Positions 6,469 to 13,160 of a stretch of DNA of 17,401 nucleotides are shown piece after piece. The position numbers were made by a program, and so were the translations under genes. Each line of letters starts with the position of its first letter. The first letter of the stretch is position 1. The DNA is from an uncultured Collinsella sp. (lineage in GTDB: Bacteria > Actinomycetota > Coriobacteriia > Coriobacteriales > Coriobacteriaceae), in contig CABSNH010000022.1 of NCBI GenBank assembly GCA_902478985.1, positions 1 through 17,401 on the forward strand, in the 5' to 3' direction. Under the pieces are notes generated by a model, which did no database searches, was not told the DNA's origin, and was given only the letters and a program-made list of their open reading frames with translations.

Positions 6469-6497
6469 ATTATATGCCAGTAATAAAGCGCCGCCAG
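6469..6497 (-). promoter_or_regulatory. Promoter of the DUF4869-ATPase cassette
   Basis: A perfect TATAAT (6469-6474, minus strand) lies 17 nt from a weak -35 CTGGCG (6492-6497). The predicted start is near 6462, about 25 nt before the DUF4869 ATG. The -35 lies inside the aroQ terminator stem, so promoter and terminator share DNA. Confidence 0.6.
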
Positions 6498-6528
6498 TAG
6501 CGAGGTTGCTGTTGGCGGCGCTGGCATT
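6482..6528 (-). terminator. Rho-independent terminator of the aro operon
   Basis: AGCGCCGCCA (6487-6496) and TGGCGGCGCT (6513-6522) form a perfect 10-bp stem with a 16-nt loop, followed on the minus strand by TTTATTA. It lies about 45 nt after the aroQ stop and separates the aro operon from the cassette. Outer TAATAA/TTATTA arms may extend the stem. Confidence 0.85.
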
Positions 6529-6567
6529 ATTAGCGTATGAATCGCGCTGATGGATTTGCTCGTGAGG

Positions 6568-7005
6568 CTACTTTTCGAGACGCTCCCTCAGCAGCTTCAG
6601 CGCGTGAGCGTAGCCCTGCAGGCCTTCGCCGGTGATGGTGGCAAAGCACGCTAGGCGCGCGTAGCTTACTTGGCGGAAGTCCTCGCGCGTCTCGACGGCG
6701 CTGATGTGGACCTCAACGGCGGGGATGGCGACGGCTTTGAGCGCGTCCAGGATGGCCACGCTCGTATGTGTGTAGGCCGCCGGGTTGATGACAATGCCAT
6801 CGACCTTGTCGTAGGCCTCCTGGATCTTGTCGACGATGCTGCCCTCGTGGTTGGACTGGAAGACTTCGACCTCGTCAAAACCCTGTGCGGTACCCGCCTC
6901 CTGGCAAATCTGGACCAGGCGGTCGTAGTTATCGCTACCGTAGATGCCCGGCTCGCGAATGCCGAGCATGTTGAGGTTGGGGCCGTTGATGACGAGTGCT
7001 TTCAT
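6568..7005 (-). CDS. aroQ: Type II 3-dehydroquinate dehydratase
   Basis: The 145-residue enzyme dehydrates 3-dehydroquinate to 3-dehydroshikimate, the third shikimate-pathway step; type II enzymes form dodecamers. The hallmarks are INGPNLNMLGIREPGIYG (about 5-22, with the catalytic Tyr), FQSNHEGSIVDKI, INPAAYTHTSVAILDAL and VEVHISAVETREDFR with the catalytic His. In the last motif the residue after HIS is Ala where Asn is usual (HLSN/HISN). ATG 7005 is preceded by AAAGGAAG (7011-7018) at 5 nt; the long upstream extension of the frame is low-complexity and runs through the fused aroE-aroK gene, so it is rejected. Last gene of the operon; its 3' end carries the right copy of the direct repeat shared with the remnant at 4912-4959. 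Confidence 0.95.
   Translation of the reverse strand: MKALVINGPNLNMLGIREPGIYGSDNYDRLVQICQEAGTAQGFDEVEVFQSNHEGSIVDKIQEAYDKVDGIVINPAAYTHTSVAILDALKAVAIPAVEVHISAVETREDFRQVSYARLACFATITGEGLQGYAHALKLLRERLEK
6578..6615. repeat. Right copy of the 38-bp direct repeat, inside the aroQ 3' end
   Basis: Encodes part of the AroQ C-terminus and matches 4922-4959 at 35/38 positions. Recombination between the copies would delete the cassette and leave an intact aroQ with an alternative last few residues. Confidence 0.8.
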
Positions 7006-7047
7006 GGTTGCTTCCTTTGGGGTTGGGCGGGCGGTGAGGCGGAACAA

Positions 7048-7086
7048 AAACCACCACAAAGGTGCCTGTCCCCTTTGTGGTGGTTT
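7048..7086. repeat. REP-like palindrome between aroE-aroK and aroQ
   Basis: A perfect 15-bp inverted repeat (7048-7062 and 7072-7086) around a 9-nt loop, stem core CCACCACAAAGG. The minus-strand loop region reads GGGGACAGGCACC, a core I recall from dispersed REP-type repeats in many bacteria. The stem contains two bases of the TAA stop of aroE-aroK. It could slow transcription or protect the upstream message within the operon. Confidence 0.75.
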
Positions 7087-8323
7087 AGAGGGTGTCGAGG
7101 ACGGCGCGGGCGGTGTTGGCGGCGCAGTCGCGCGAGTCGATGATGTGGTCGGCCCAGGCGCGGTAGCGCGGCATGCGCTGCTCGGCGAGCTTTTCGATGC
7201 CATCGCGGGCAGTGATGGGGCGTCCCTTATGAGCGAGTTCGTCGAGCTTGCGGTTAAGCATCACGATTTGGCTGTTCTGGTGCAGCAGCGGGTAGTTCTC
7301 GTCGCGCGTGACCACGCCGCCGCCGGTGGAGAGCACCAGGCCACTGCGCTTGGAGATGTCGGCTAGCGCCGCCGTCTCCTGCTCGCGGAAGGCCGCCTCG
7401 CCGCGCTCGACTATATAGTCGGCGCAGGGCATGCCCAGGCGCTCCTCGAGGGCGCGATCGAGATCGATGTGCTCGCGACCCGTGAGCTGGGCGATCTGCT
7501 CGCCCACGCGGGTCTTGCCCGAGCCCGGCATGCCGATGAGCGCGATGTTCTGCTCGCGGTGAGACAGGCGCTCCGTTACGTCCAGGATGCGCTCGCGCGG
7601 GGTGGCTTTGCCGGTGTAGCGCTCAACAGCCTGTGCTGCTTGTGCCACAAGCATGAGCAAGCCGCCGATGCAGGGGATGCCGCGGCGCTCGGCCTCGAGC
7701 ATCAGACCCGTGCGGGCGGGGTTGTAGACAATGTCGATGACGCCCTCGAGCGCATCGAGGCCTTCGAGCGTGCAGGGAGCGTCGGGGCAGTGGGGGAACA
7801 TGCCGGCAGGCGTGCAGTTGACGAGCAGCGCGGCATCGGATTGCTGCGCGATGTTGTCGTAATTGACCTCGCTCGTGCGACCCACGGGTACGACGATGGC
7901 GCCCAGATCGCCGAGCACCATGCTGGCCGTAGTACCCGCGCCACCGGTGGCACCGAGCACGAGGACCTTCTTACCGGCAACCTCAACGCCCAGCTCTTCG
8001 ACCAGGCACTGAAAACCAAAGTAGTCGGTGTTGTCGCCGCGCAGGCGGCCATCGGGCAGGCGCGTGATGGTGTTGACGTTGCCCACGCGCTCGGCGAGCG
8101 GGCTCAGCTCGTCTAGGTATTCCATGACGGCGCGTTTGTAGGGGATGGTCACGTTGGTGCCCTCCCACTCGTTGCCCGTCATAAAAGCCTCGAGATCCTC
8201 GGGCTCGCGCTCAAAACGCACGTACTTGAGCCCAGCGAGCTCTTTGTAGATGGTCGGGGTGTAGCTGTGGCCCAGCACGCGGCCCAGCACGCCGTAGGGG
8301 CGGGTTGCGACGGTATCGGTCAT
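7085..8323 (-). CDS. aroE-aroK: Fused shikimate dehydrogenase - shikimate kinase
   Basis: The 412-residue bifunctional protein would catalyse two consecutive steps: NADPH reduction of 3-dehydroshikimate to shikimate, then its phosphorylation to shikimate-3-phosphate. The AroE part (about 1-255) shows GRVLGHSYTP, GTNVTIPYKR with catalytic Lys63, GDNTD with Asp100, the dinucleotide loop VLGATGGAGTT (122-132) with GRTSE, and GLLMLVAQAAQAVERYTG. The AroK part (about 258-412) has Walker A GMPGSGKT (264-271), HIDLD (286-290), FREQE with Arg313, and TGGG (333-336). The shikimate-binding motif is HSYTP rather than the usual HSLSP. The ATG abuts the pheA stop (TAGATG) and its GGAGGT ribosome site lies within the pheA end, so the genes are coupled. 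There is no frameshift; the fusion is real at sequence level. Confidence 0.95.
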   Translation of the reverse strand: MTDTVATRPYGVLGRVLGHSYTPTIYKELAGLKYVRFEREPEDLEAFMTGNEWEGTNVTIPYKRAVMEYLDELSPLAERVGNVNTITRLPDGRLRGDNTDYFGFQCLVEELGVEVAGKKVLVLGATGGAGTTASMVLGDLGAIVVPVGRTSEVNYDNIAQQSDAALLVNCTPAGMFPHCPDAPCTLEGLDALEGVIDIVYNPARTGLMLEAERRGIPCIGGLLMLVAQAAQAVERYTGKATPRERILDVTERLSHREQNIALIGMPGSGKTRVGEQIAQLTGREHIDLDRALEERLGMPCADYIVERGEAAFREQETAALADISKRSGLVLSTGGGVVTRDENYPLLHQNSQIVMLNRKLDELAHKGRPITARDGIEKLAEQRMPRYRAWADHIIDSRDCAANTARAVLDTL

Positions 8324-9469
8324 CTAGAGCACCTCCGTATAGCTGCCAAAGTAGGTGAAGCTCTCGCACACGTCGTCGATTGAGTCGAGCAAGTCGTCGA
8401 GGGCCTTGCTGCCAAAGGGGCAGTCCAGGTCAAAGTAGAACATAAACTCAAAGTCGTGCCCGGGGATGGGGCGGCTCTCGAGCTTGATGAGGTTGATGTT
8501 GAGGGCGTAGAAGCGCTCGAGTACGCGATAAAGCGCGCCCGGCTCATTGGCCGTGGTGATCATGAGCGAGGTACGGTTGGCACCGGGATAGACGCGCGGT
8601 TCGCGACTGATGACGACGAAGCGCGTGTAGTTGTTGTCCGAGTCCTGGATGTTGGGCTCCAGCACCTCGAGGCCATACAGCTCGGCACAGCTGCGCGAGG
8701 CGATGGCGGCGACATCGGTGCGCTCGGAGTTGGCGACCATCTCGGCCGACATAGCGGTGTTGGGGTACTTGGTGGCATGCAGTCCGTGGCCCTCGATAAA
8801 GCCGGCGCACTGGGCAATGGCTTGGCCGTGGCTGTAGACCTCACGCACGTCGGCGAGTTTGGTGCCGGGTTTGACGAGCAGGTTGTGATCGATCTTGAGG
8901 CGCAGCGAGCGCACGATATGGAAATCGAATTGGGCGAGCAAGTCGTAGACGGCGTTGACCGAGCCGGCGGTGGAGTTTTCGATGGGCAACACGCCAAACT
9001 CGCAGAAGCCGTCGCGCACGGCGCGCATGACGCCCTCGAAGGTATCAAAGAAGGCAATATCGGGCACGTCGAAGAGTTTGCATGCGGCGATCTGGCTGTA
9101 GGCGCCCTCAACGCCCTGGCAGGCGACGGTGGCCGTTTGGGGGAAGGGTGTGTCAAAGGCTGCGGCCGTGGCGCGGGCTTTTTGCGACACCGTGGTGCCC
9201 TTGAGCTCATTGATGTAGCGCTGCTGCTCGGCTTTGCTCATGCTCATGAGGAGGCGGAACAGTGTGATGGTCTGGGCCTCGTAGCGCTCGGGTGAGCGGC
9301 TGGCGAGGTTGTTAAGCTTGGAACGCTCGCGGGCGGGGTCGAAGACGGCCTTACCCATCTCGATCTTGGATTTGGCGACTTCGGTGGCAATGTCCATGCG
9401 CTCGACAAAGCTGTTGAGCAGCGTGGTGTCGATGCCATCGATGGCCTGGCGAATATCGGCAAGGTCCAT
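8324..9469 (-). CDS. pheA: Bifunctional chorismate mutase / prephenate dehydratase (P-protein)
   Basis: The 381-residue protein converts chorismate to prephenate and then to phenylpyruvate for phenylalanine synthesis. Domains: a helical AroQ-class chorismate mutase (1 to about 90, LADIRQAIDGID), prephenate dehydratase (about 114-290: VACQGVEGAYSQIAA, FGVLPIENSTAGSVN, SHGQAIAQC, NYTRFVVI with the TRF motif at 282-284), and an ACT domain (about 300-381) with GALYRVL (311-317) and ESRP (331-334), the Phe-binding elements behind feedback inhibition. I choose ATG 9469 because AAAGGGA (9475-9481) is 5 nt upstream; a GTG five codons earlier overlaps that site. It is separated from aroC by 136 nt that hold a 34-bp palindrome. 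Confidence 0.95.
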   Translation of the reverse strand: MDLADIRQAIDGIDTTLLNSFVERMDIATEVAKSKIEMGKAVFDPARERSKLNNLASRSPERYEAQTITLFRLLMSMSKAEQQRYINELKGTTVSQKARATAAAFDTPFPQTATVACQGVEGAYSQIAACKLFDVPDIAFFDTFEGVMRAVRDGFCEFGVLPIENSTAGSVNAVYDLLAQFDFHIVRSLRLKIDHNLLVKPGTKLADVREVYSHGQAIAQCAGFIEGHGLHATKYPNTAMSAEMVANSERTDVAAIASRSCAELYGLEVLEPNIQDSDNNYTRFVVISREPRVYPGANRTSLMITTANEPGALYRVLERFYALNINLIKLESRPIPGHDFEFMFYFDLDCPFGSKALDDLLDSIDDVCESFTYFGSYTEVL

Positions 9470-9490
9470 GTAGGTCCCTTTCACGTGTTG

Positions 9491-9566
9491 GTGATTTTTC
9501 TGGGACGGGGATTAAAAAATCATTGTGTACCTAATGATTTTTTAATCCCCGTCCCAGAAAAATCAC
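9491..9566. repeat. Perfect 34-bp inverted repeat (REP-like) between aroC and pheA
   Basis: Bases 9491-9524 and 9533-9566 are exact reverse complements around an 8-nt loop. The core of the arm is CTGGGACGGGGATTAAAAAA. The sharp alternation of GC-rich and AT-rich blocks and the absence of decay suggest a recent or maintained element, such as a REP/RAYT-type repeat or small MITE. It lies inside an operon, 22 nt from the pheA start. Confidence 0.85.
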
Positions 9567-9605
9567 TGGGTGGGCGTGGGGGCCGGAGTTGGCCCCCGGA
9601 GATTT

Positions 9606-10703
9606 TTAGAGCTGGGCGGCGTCCTCGAGGAGGGCATCCCAGATGGCGAGGGCGGCGGCTGCCTCGGCTACGGGGACGGCGCGCGGGACGATGCAGGGAT
9701 CGTGACGGCCGTGGACCGAGAGCTCGGCGTTTTCCATGGCGTCCATATCTACGGTCTGCTGCTCGCGACCGATGGAGGGCGTCGGCTTCACGGCCATGCG
9801 CCACATGACGGGTGCACCGGTGGAGATGCCGCCCAGAATGCCGCCGGCGTTGTTAGACTCGACCGCAATCTCGCCGGTCTCGGCATCTACGCGGTACGGA
9901 TCGTTGTTCTCGCTGCCGCGCATGGCGGCCACGGCAAAGCCCATGCCAAACTCTACGCCCTTTACGGCGGGGATGCCAAACGCGATCTGCGCGATGCGGT
10001 TCTCGATGCCGTCGAACATGGGGTCACCGATCCCCGCGGGAAGCCCGTAGATGCCGCACTCCACGATGCCACCGATGCTGTCGAGCTCATCGCGTGCAGC
10101 CAGAATTTCCTCGCGCATGCGACCGGCAGCGGCGGCGTCAATGCAGGGCAGGTCGTTCGTAAGGATCGCCTTGCGGTCGGCCTCGCGATAGACCATGTCG
10201 TCCATGGGCAGGTCGGAGATGCCGCCGATCTGCGCCACGTGAGCCATGACCTTGATGCCACGGGCCTCGAGTGCCTGCAGCGCAATACCGCCGGCGATGC
10301 ATAAGGGGGCCGTTAGGCGGCCGGAGAAGTGCCCGCCGCCGGCGACGTCATGCATGTTGTGGTACTTCACGCGCGCCGGAAAGTCTGCATGCCCGGGGCG
10401 GGGCTTGCGACGCAGCTCGGAATAGTCCTTGGAGCGCGTGTTGGTGTTCTCAATGATCGCAGCGATGGGCGCGCCGGTGGTGTGTCCATCGACCACACCG
10501 GCGATGATATGCGCGGCGTCGGCCTCGCGGCGCTTGGTTGCGGTCTCGTCGCGACCGGGGGCACGACGGTCCAAAAAAGTCTGCAGCTGCTCCTGGTCAA
10601 CGGCGATACCCGCGGGGATGCCGTCGAGCGAGCAGCCGATAGCAGGGGAGTGCGACTGACCGAAAATGCTTAAGTGCAAAACGTTGCCAAAGGTCGAGGA
10701 CAT
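9606..10703 (-). CDS. aroC: Chorismate synthase
   Basis: The 365-residue enzyme uses reduced FMN to turn EPSP into chorismate. Motifs: FGNVLHLSIFGQSHSPAIG (5-23), RRAPGRDET (46-54), KPRPGHADF (100-108), GGGHFSGRLTA (122-132), NNAGGILGGISTGAPV and GRHDPCIVPRAVPVAEA. Several differ from the textbook form: the usual GESHG is GQSHS (His18 kept) and the usual GGGRSSARET is GGGHFSGRLT. This looks like a divergent subgroup, not decay, because the frame and other motifs are intact. ATG 10703 is one base after the aroA stop (TAGCATG) and uses an AGGAGG site made by the last Glu codons of aroA. The 17-codon longer frame has no separate ribosome site. Confidence 0.93.
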   Translation of the reverse strand: MSSTFGNVLHLSIFGQSHSPAIGCSLDGIPAGIAVDQEQLQTFLDRRAPGRDETATKRREADAAHIIAGVVDGHTTGAPIAAIIENTNTRSKDYSELRRKPRPGHADFPARVKYHNMHDVAGGGHFSGRLTAPLCIAGGIALQALEARGIKVMAHVAQIGGISDLPMDDMVYREADRKAILTNDLPCIDAAAAGRMREEILAARDELDSIGGIVECGIYGLPAGIGDPMFDGIENRIAQIAFGIPAVKGVEFGMGFAVAAMRGSENNDPYRVDAETGEIAVESNNAGGILGGISTGAPVMWRMAVKPTPSIGREQQTVDMDAMENAELSVHGRHDPCIVPRAVPVAEAAAALAIWDALLEDAAQL

Positions 10704-10704
10704 G

Positions 10705-12024
10705 CTACTCCTCCTCGAGCGTGACCTTGCCGCCCAGCAGACGGTAGTGGTCAAAGAAATCGGGATAGGACTTGTTGACGGCCTCGGCGCCGTGGATCAC
10801 GACCTCGCCGGTAGCACGGCTCGCAGCGATGGCGGCCATCATGGCGATGCGATGGTCGTTGTGCGAATCGACCTCGCCGCCGGTAAAAGCGTCGACACCC
10901 TTGATGATGAGGTCGTCGCCGGCAATGCGCACCTGCGCGCCCAGTGCGGCGAGCTCGCGGGTGGTGGTGACCAGACGGTCGGATTCCTTGATGCGCAGGC
11001 GGGCGCAATCGCGGATGAACGTGCGGCCTTGCGCCAACGATGCCACGGCAGAGATAACGGGCACCAAGTCGGGGATGTCATGGGCGCTCATCTCAAAGCC
11101 GGCGAGCTTGTCGGACTGGACGGTGGCGGCGTTGGTGGAGCGCACGATGCGGGCGCCAAAGCGCGAAAGCGCGGCAAGCACGTTGCGGTCGCCCTGGGCC
11201 GAGCTAAGCGACACGCCCTCGACAGTGATGGGGTCGGAGCCGATGGCGCCGGCGCACAGCCAAAAGGCGGCGTTGGACCAGTCGCCCTCGACAGCCACGT
11301 TGCCAGGCGTGCGGTACGAGCCACTGCTCACGCGGAAGTTCGTGATTTCGGGTTGGCCGTCCTTGGCGGGGATGCGCTCGACGTTGACCTCGACGCCGAA
11401 GGCCTTCATGGCCTGGATGGTCAGGTTGATATAGGGACGGCTCTCGATTAGGCCGGTCACCTGCACGCAGGAGGGCTGGGCCAGTAGCGGGGCTGCCAGC
11501 AGCAGGCCGGAGATGTACTGCGAGCTCACGTTGCCCGGCAGGATAAAGGTGCCCGGGCGCATGCGGCCGCTCGTCTTGAGCGGAAAACCGCCCAGACCCT
11601 GCAGGTCGCAGCCGGCGGCAATGATCTCGTCGGAGAGCGGGGAGAGGGGGCGAGCGCCCAGGCGGCCCTGGCCCACAAAGGTGGCCTCTGCCCCCAGTGC
11701 GCAGGTGACGGGCAGCATAAAGCGGAGCGTGGAGCCGCTCTCGCCGCAGTCGAGCGTGCCGCCCGCAAGTGCCTTGAGCAGACCAAACTCAATACTCTTC
11801 ATGGTGGGGTGCACCTGGAAGCCGTCCTCGACGGTCTCGATGCGGGCGCCCAGGGCCGTGAGGCAGCGCACCGTGGCCTCAATATCGGCGCAGGTGGTGT
11901 TGCAAGTGACGTGCGTCTCGCCGTTGGCGAGCGCAGCGCAGATGATGAGGCGGTGCGCCATCGACTTGGATGCGATGGCGGGGACGGTGCCCTTGAGCGG
12001 GGAGGGGGTGATGCGGGCTAGCAT
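10705..12024 (-). CDS. aroA: 3-phosphoshikimate 1-carboxyvinyltransferase (EPSP synthase)
   Basis: The 439-residue enzyme joins PEP to shikimate-3-phosphate, giving EPSP. Visible motifs: SKSMAHRLIICAALA (19-33; Lys20, Ser21, Arg25), DCGESGSTLRFMLPV (92-106), GQGRLGARPLSPL, SSQYISGLLLAAPLL, EGDWSNAAFWL, DIPDLVPVISAVA, RIKESDRL and DSHNDHRIAMM. The PEP/glyphosate loop reads ESGSTLRF, where E. coli has NAGTAMRP, so Phe occupies the position of Pro101. The start overlaps the aroB stop by 7 nt (ATGCTAG), consistent with coupled translation; the nearest GGGAG is about 10 nt upstream. The C-terminus ends EEE, whose GAG codons double as the aroC ribosome site. Confidence 0.95.
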   Translation of the reverse strand: MLARITPSPLKGTVPAIASKSMAHRLIICAALANGETHVTCNTTCADIEATVRCLTALGARIETVEDGFQVHPTMKSIEFGLLKALAGGTLDCGESGSTLRFMLPVTCALGAEATFVGQGRLGARPLSPLSDEIIAAGCDLQGLGGFPLKTSGRMRPGTFILPGNVSSQYISGLLLAAPLLAQPSCVQVTGLIESRPYINLTIQAMKAFGVEVNVERIPAKDGQPEITNFRVSSGSYRTPGNVAVEGDWSNAAFWLCAGAIGSDPITVEGVSLSSAQGDRNVLAALSRFGARIVRSTNAATVQSDKLAGFEMSAHDIPDLVPVISAVASLAQGRTFIRDCARLRIKESDRLVTTTRELAALGAQVRIAGDDLIIKGVDAFTGGEVDSHNDHRIAMMAAIAASRATGEVVIHGAEAVNKSYPDFFDHYRLLGGKVTLEEE

Positions 12025-13124
12025 GCGGATGTGTCTCCCTTCTGGCCGAGGCCCTCGGCAATTAAATCATGGAAGGTGGAAAGCGGCGTGCGGTCGATGC
12101 TGCAGCGGCCAATACCGTGCGGAATCACCAGGTCGATAGTGTCACCGGCGCGTTTTTTGTCGTGCAGCGCCTCGGCAAAGATGGCGTCGGCCGAAAGCTC
12201 GCAGCGGGTTTTGAGGCCGTGGCGCGCGCAGAGTTCCTCGATGCGACCGGGCAGCTCGGCATCGCAAATGTCGTGCAGGGCCGCGGCACGCGTGATGATG
12301 CTCATGCCGATCGACACACAGTTACCGTGTCCCAGCTCAAAGTGCTCGCAGGCCTCGACAGCGTGTCCGGCGCTGTGTCCAAAGTTGAGGAGCTTGCGCT
12401 GGTTGGTCTCGCGCTCGTCGGCAACGACCACGGCGCGCTTGATGTCGATATTGCGGGCGATGATGAGTGCCACGCGAGCCACGTCCTGGTTAAGCAGCTC
12501 CAGCGTGAGCGGGGTTTTCTCCAGTTCGGCGAAAAGCTCGGGATCGGCGATTACGGCGTGCTTGACGACCTCGCCGCAGCCGTCGGCGAACTGCTCGGGC
12601 GTGAGGGTGGCGAGGCACCCCACATCGGCGATAACCACGCTCGGCTGCCAAAAGGCTCCGGCGAGATTTTTGCCGGCGGCCAGGTCGATGGCCGTCTTGC
12701 CGCCCACCGACGAGTCCACCATGGCGAGCAGGCTCGTGGGGATCTGCACAAACTTGCAGCCGCGCATGTAGGTGGCAGCCACAAAGCCGGCCACGTCGCC
12801 CACGACGCCGCCGCCGAGCGCCACGATCACGTCGGAGCGCGAAAGCTCGTGTTCGGCCACAAACTCAAGAATGGCAACGTAGGTCTCGGCGCGCTTGTGT
12901 ACCTCGCCGGCCTCGAAGGTGCAAATGCTTACCTCATAGCCTGACGCCTCCAGGCTCTGCTTAACGGGCATCTGGTAGAGCGGGCCCACGTTGGTGTCCG
13001 TCACGATGACGGCGCGGGTGCCTCCGGCGGTGACGCGAACGAGTGGCCCTGCCTGCTCCAGCAAAAACGTGCCCACGTGTACCTGGTAGGGGCGTGCGGT
13101 GTCGATATCGATGGTAATCGCCAT
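12018..13124 (-). CDS. aroB: 3-dehydroquinate synthase
   Basis: The 368-residue NAD- and metal-dependent enzyme cyclises DAHP to 3-dehydroquinate, the second pathway step. Motifs: EVHKRAETY, GGGVVGDVAGFVAATYMRG (NAD-binding Gly-rich loop), IPTSLLAMVDSSVGGKTAID, GEVVKHAVIADPELF, LNFGHSAGHAVE and GHGNCVSIGM, which together supply the metal ligands (Glu and two His). Full family length. ATG 13124 follows AAAGGA at about 9 nt, and a 36-nt gap separates it from tyrA. The C-terminal end overlaps aroA by 7 nt. Confidence 0.95.
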   Translation of the reverse strand: MAITIDIDTARPYQVHVGTFLLEQAGPLVRVTAGGTRAVIVTDTNVGPLYQMPVKQSLEASGYEVSICTFEAGEVHKRAETYVAILEFVAEHELSRSDVIVALGGGVVGDVAGFVAATYMRGCKFVQIPTSLLAMVDSSVGGKTAIDLAAGKNLAGAFWQPSVVIADVGCLATLTPEQFADGCGEVVKHAVIADPELFAELEKTPLTLELLNQDVARVALIIARNIDIKRAVVVADERETNQRKLLNFGHSAGHAVEACEHFELGHGNCVSIGMSIITRAAALHDICDAELPGRIEELCARHGLKTRCELSADAIFAEALHDKKRAGDTIDLVIPHGIGRCSIDRTPLSTFHDLIAEGLGQKGDTSAC

Positions 13125-13160
13125 AAGCTATGGTCCTTTCGACCTGGCGTGATAGGTGGT

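Noticed and set aside
7006..7203. N-terminal extension of aroQ
   Set aside because: The upstream open frame encodes a Ser/Pro/Thr-rich low-complexity stretch overlapping aroE-aroK; the internal ATG has a ribosome site and starts at the family's normal N-terminus.
8456..9295. 279-codon plus-strand frame opposite pheA
   Set aside because: Shadow of the pheA codons; no independent evidence for coding.
9578..9597. 7-bp hairpin GGGGGCC/GGCCCCC just after aroC as a terminator
   Set aside because: On the minus strand, the direction of aroC transcription, it is not followed by a T-run, so it is not a convincing terminator.
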